Shown: positions 6,720-8,090 of the stretch, piece by piece
How the letters are laid out: every line of letters begins with the position of its first letter
How positions within the stretch are numbered: position 1 is the first letter of the stretch
NCBI GenBank assembly: GCA_943332445.1
Contig: CALQPL010000037.1
Coordinates: forward strand, 1-8,090
Direction of reading: 5' to 3'
DNA from: Bifidobacterium breve
GTDB taxonomy: Bacteria > Actinomycetota > Actinomycetes > UBA12327
Length of the DNA stretch: 8,090 nucleotides
Made by a program: the position numbers and the translations under genes
Notes under the pieces: model-generated
What the model saw: only the letters and a program-made list of their open reading frames with translations
What the model was told of the DNA's origin: nothing
Databases searched by the model: none

Positions 6720-7427
6720 ATGGGTTCCCCACCGGCATGTGTTCTCGCGCCCAATGTTTGGCGCATTCCTGTGGCTCCTGCGGATGGAATCAACGCCTTT
6801 GTCCTCCAAGGCGACGATAACCAAGTCACGCTTATTGATGCCGGGATGCCTTGGGCATGGAAACGGCTCGAACAAGGCCTAGCTCACATTGGTATTCAGG
6901 TCGAAGACATCACCAACATCGTGGTGACCCATGCGCATGGTGATCATGTGGGCAACATCGAGCGCGCTCGTCAAGAAAGCGCAGCACCCGTGAGTGCCCA
7001 TGCACTCGATGCACCGTTCCTCGCTCAGGGACAGTGCCCGCCCATTGACCCAAGTCGAAACTTTCGCTCCCTGTTAATGAAATGGGGGCGCTTTGACAAG
7101 ATCACCGTCAGCGACACCTTTACCGACGGACAACTGCTTGATCTAGCCGGTGGATTGCGAGTCATGCACACACCCGGACACACACCCGGACACACCAGCT
7201 TTGTGCACGAACCAACGGGCGTACTGATTACTGGTGATGTCATCCACTACTGGCGCTCGGCAATTCGCATTGGCATCAAGCTTTACTGCCATGACATCGC
7301 CTTGAACGAGGAATCAGCACACAAGCTCAGCCAAGCCCAATGCGAGACCGTAGCTTTTACCCACGGACCGCACCTTGAAAACGAGGGCCAGCGCCGGCTT
7401 CACGAATTTCTTGCCCAGCGCCGCTAG
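6720..7427 (+). CDS. Metallo-beta-lactamase-fold hydrolase (MBL family, glyoxalase II-like)
   Basis: This 235-aa soluble protein has a complete dinuclear metal site: HAHGDH (His71, His73, Asp75, His76), His154 within HTPGHTPGHT (150-159), Asp173 in TGDV and His215 in FTHGPH. LIDAGMPW (38-45) is the usual strand-turn at the start of the fold. The family includes glyoxalase II, lactonases, sulfur dioxygenases and many unassigned thioester or ester hydrolases; nothing visible decides among these, and a beta-lactamase role is unlikely without a signal peptide. The ATG at 6720 starts two bases after the msrA stop and has no SD, so translation is probably coupled to msrA. That may hint at a shared stress-related context. 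The stop codon overlaps that of the opposing gene. Confidence 0.9.
   Translation: MGSPPACVLAPNVWRIPVAPADGINAFVLQGDDNQVTLIDAGMPWAWKRLEQGLAHIGIQVEDITNIVVTHAHGDHVGNIERARQESAAPVSAHALDAPFLAQGQCPPIDPSRNFRSLLMKWGRFDKITVSDTFTDGQLLDLAGGLRVMHTPGHTPGHTSFVHEPTGVLITGDVIHYWRSAIRIGIKLYCHDIALNEESAHKLSQAQCETVAFTHGPHLENEGQRRLHEFLAQRR
7168..7196 (+). repeat. 12-bp tandem repeat encoding the HTPGHTPGHT metal-binding motif
   Basis: ACACACCCGGAC occurs at 7168-7179 and again, perfectly, at 7180-7191, with five more matching bases before divergence. The period equals four codons and encodes HTPG-HTPG-HT, which includes metal ligand His154 of the hydrolase. The HTPGHTPGH peptide is common in the family, so the protein repeat is functional; the exact DNA identity is the less usual part. 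Confidence 0.85.
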
Positions 7428-7732
7428 AGCAGGGACTTCACCGCTCGCACTTGCTCGTCCAACAGTTCCGTTGACTGTCCCTGGTGGTCGCTGAGGTGCT
7501 CCCGCGCGATGACCATCCACTGATCCCCCGCGGCTGCATCGCTGAGCCGAGGTACATCACGATCGGTGAGACGACAACAGGACTGATACACCTGTTCAGC
7601 AATCGACAGGCCTTCCGCATCGGTTCGCGAGAGACGATTCAACTCCATTAAGCGCAAACGTTCAGCAATCTGCTCGATGGAGTGCAATTGTTGCTCACTC
7701 ACCGACCGCTCGGGTGGAATCAGTCCAGCCAA
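7424..7732 (-). CDS. Hypothetical protein, 102 aa, helical
   Basis: I do not recognise the family. The predicted protein has no signal peptide or membrane segment. It is rich in Leu, Glu, Arg and Ser, with likely amphipathic helices at about 13-34 (QQLHSIEQIAERLRLMELN) and 79-101, and a vicinal Cys52-Cys53 pair. The start is uncertain. TTG at 7732 lies three bases after the stop of the upstream Bax-inhibitor-like gene, which favours coupling, but no SD is visible; GTG at 7702 and ATG at 7648 are in-frame alternatives. Codon use resembles the neighbours, and the tight fit between two real genes supports coding. Its stop codon overlaps that of the metallo-hydrolase gene on the other strand. Confidence 0.65.
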   Translation of the reverse strand: MAGLIPPERSVSEQQLHSIEQIAERLRLMELNRLSRTDAEGLSIAEQVYQSCCRLTDRDVPRLSDAAAGDQWMVIAREHLSDHQGQSTELLDEQVRAVKSLL

Positions 7733-7735
7733 GGC

Positions 7736-8090
7736 TTAACGGCTGCTGTTGAGAATGGCCAAGAAGCGCAGGATTTCTAGGTAGAGCCAAATCAGCGTCA
7801 CCATCAAGGCAAAGCCGAGCCGCCAAGATTCGCGCTCGGGAAGTCCCATGGAGATGGACTGCGCAATCGCTTCAAAGTCCAAAGCCAGTGTCAAGGATGC
7901 CAAGGCAACGCCGGCCAGACACAAAATCAGACCCAAGGGGCCCACGCCGTAGAAACCAAAGCCACCACCCACGCCAACCAGCTGAGCGATCAAGGACAGG
8001 ACGCCGATCACCAAGTACGAGATCAAGGCGACGAACATGATCTTCTTGAATCGACCGTCAACCTTGATGATGCGCGAGCGATACAGGACC
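7736..8090 (-). CDS. Bax inhibitor-1/YccA family membrane protein (partial, C-terminal 117 aa)
   Basis: The frame is open through the right edge and no start is needed inside the window: in-frame codons upstream of Met at 8038 read YRSRIIKVDGRFKKI, like the loop found before a TM helix in actinobacterial members. Three hydrophobic segments are visible (starting near MFVALISYLVIG, LGLILCLAGVALA and LGFALMVTLIWLYLEIL). The LDFEAI stretch followed by a charged loop and the ending TLIWLYLEILRFLAIL are typical of the C terminus of this family. Some members act as pH-sensitive calcium leak channels in membranes; the role in actinobacteria is not settled. About half of the usual length (roughly 240-280 aa) is present. 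The gene heads a minus-strand unit with the 102-aa protein. Confidence 0.85.
   Translation of the reverse strand, partial: VLYRSRIIKVDGRFKKIMFVALISYLVIGVLSLIAQLVGVGGGFGFYGVGPLGLILCLAGVALASLTLALDFEAIAQSISMGLPERESWRLGFALMVTLIWLYLEILRFLAILNSSR

Noticed and set aside
1..8090. Defence system, CRISPR array, prophage or insertion sequence
   Set aside because: No spaced repeats, transposase, integrase, nuclease or terminal inverted repeats were seen; gene content and codon use look like a stable chromosomal core region.

Overview
The window looks like a chromosomal segment of an actinobacterium (Actinomycetota). By eye the G+C is moderate to high. The strongest clue is the pair of adjacent genes for a ChlI-like AAA+ ATPase and a large VWA-domain protein; from memory they closely resemble the Mycobacterium tuberculosis pair Rv0958/Rv0959 in length, order and motifs. 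The Bax-inhibitor-like protein at the right edge also has an actinobacterial-type C terminus. No database search was possible.

Layout. The left edge holds the last codons of an unidentified plus-strand gene (2-70). It converges on a minus-strand FIST-domain protein (77-1243). A 103-bp divergent intergenic region (1244-1346) follows. It carries a good candidate promoter for the rightward genes, with a perfect 6-2-6 inverted repeat filling most of the -35/-10 spacer and a predicted transcription start on the GTG start codon, which would make the mRNA leaderless. Five plus-strand genes follow at close spacing: AAA+ ATPase (1347-2750), VWA protein (2756-4711), 12-TM MFS transporter (4741-5994), peptide methionine sulfoxide reductase MsrA (6043-6717) and a metallo-beta-lactamase-fold hydrolase (6720-7427). 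The last shares a CTAG with a minus-strand pair: a 102-aa unknown protein (7424-7732) and, 3 nt upstream of it, a Bax inhibitor-1/YccA-type membrane protein (7736 to beyond 8090).

How the genes may work together. The ATPase and VWA protein are almost certainly partners, because MoxR/ChlI-type ATPases commonly work with a MIDAS-containing VWA protein to remodel a target or insert a cofactor. The target is unknown, and nothing here supports a role in chlorophyll synthesis. MsrA repairs oxidised methionine and is probably translationally coupled to the hydrolase. The MFS pump may be co-transcribed, but its functional link is unproven. The FIST protein is a stand-alone putative ligand-binding protein read divergently from the ATPase.

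No tRNA, rRNA, CRISPR array, insertion sequence or phage gene was seen. All complete genes appear intact. The most interesting items are the operator-like palindrome inside a leaderless promoter and the uncharacterised ATPase/VWA machine whose Walker B motif has Asn in place of Asp.
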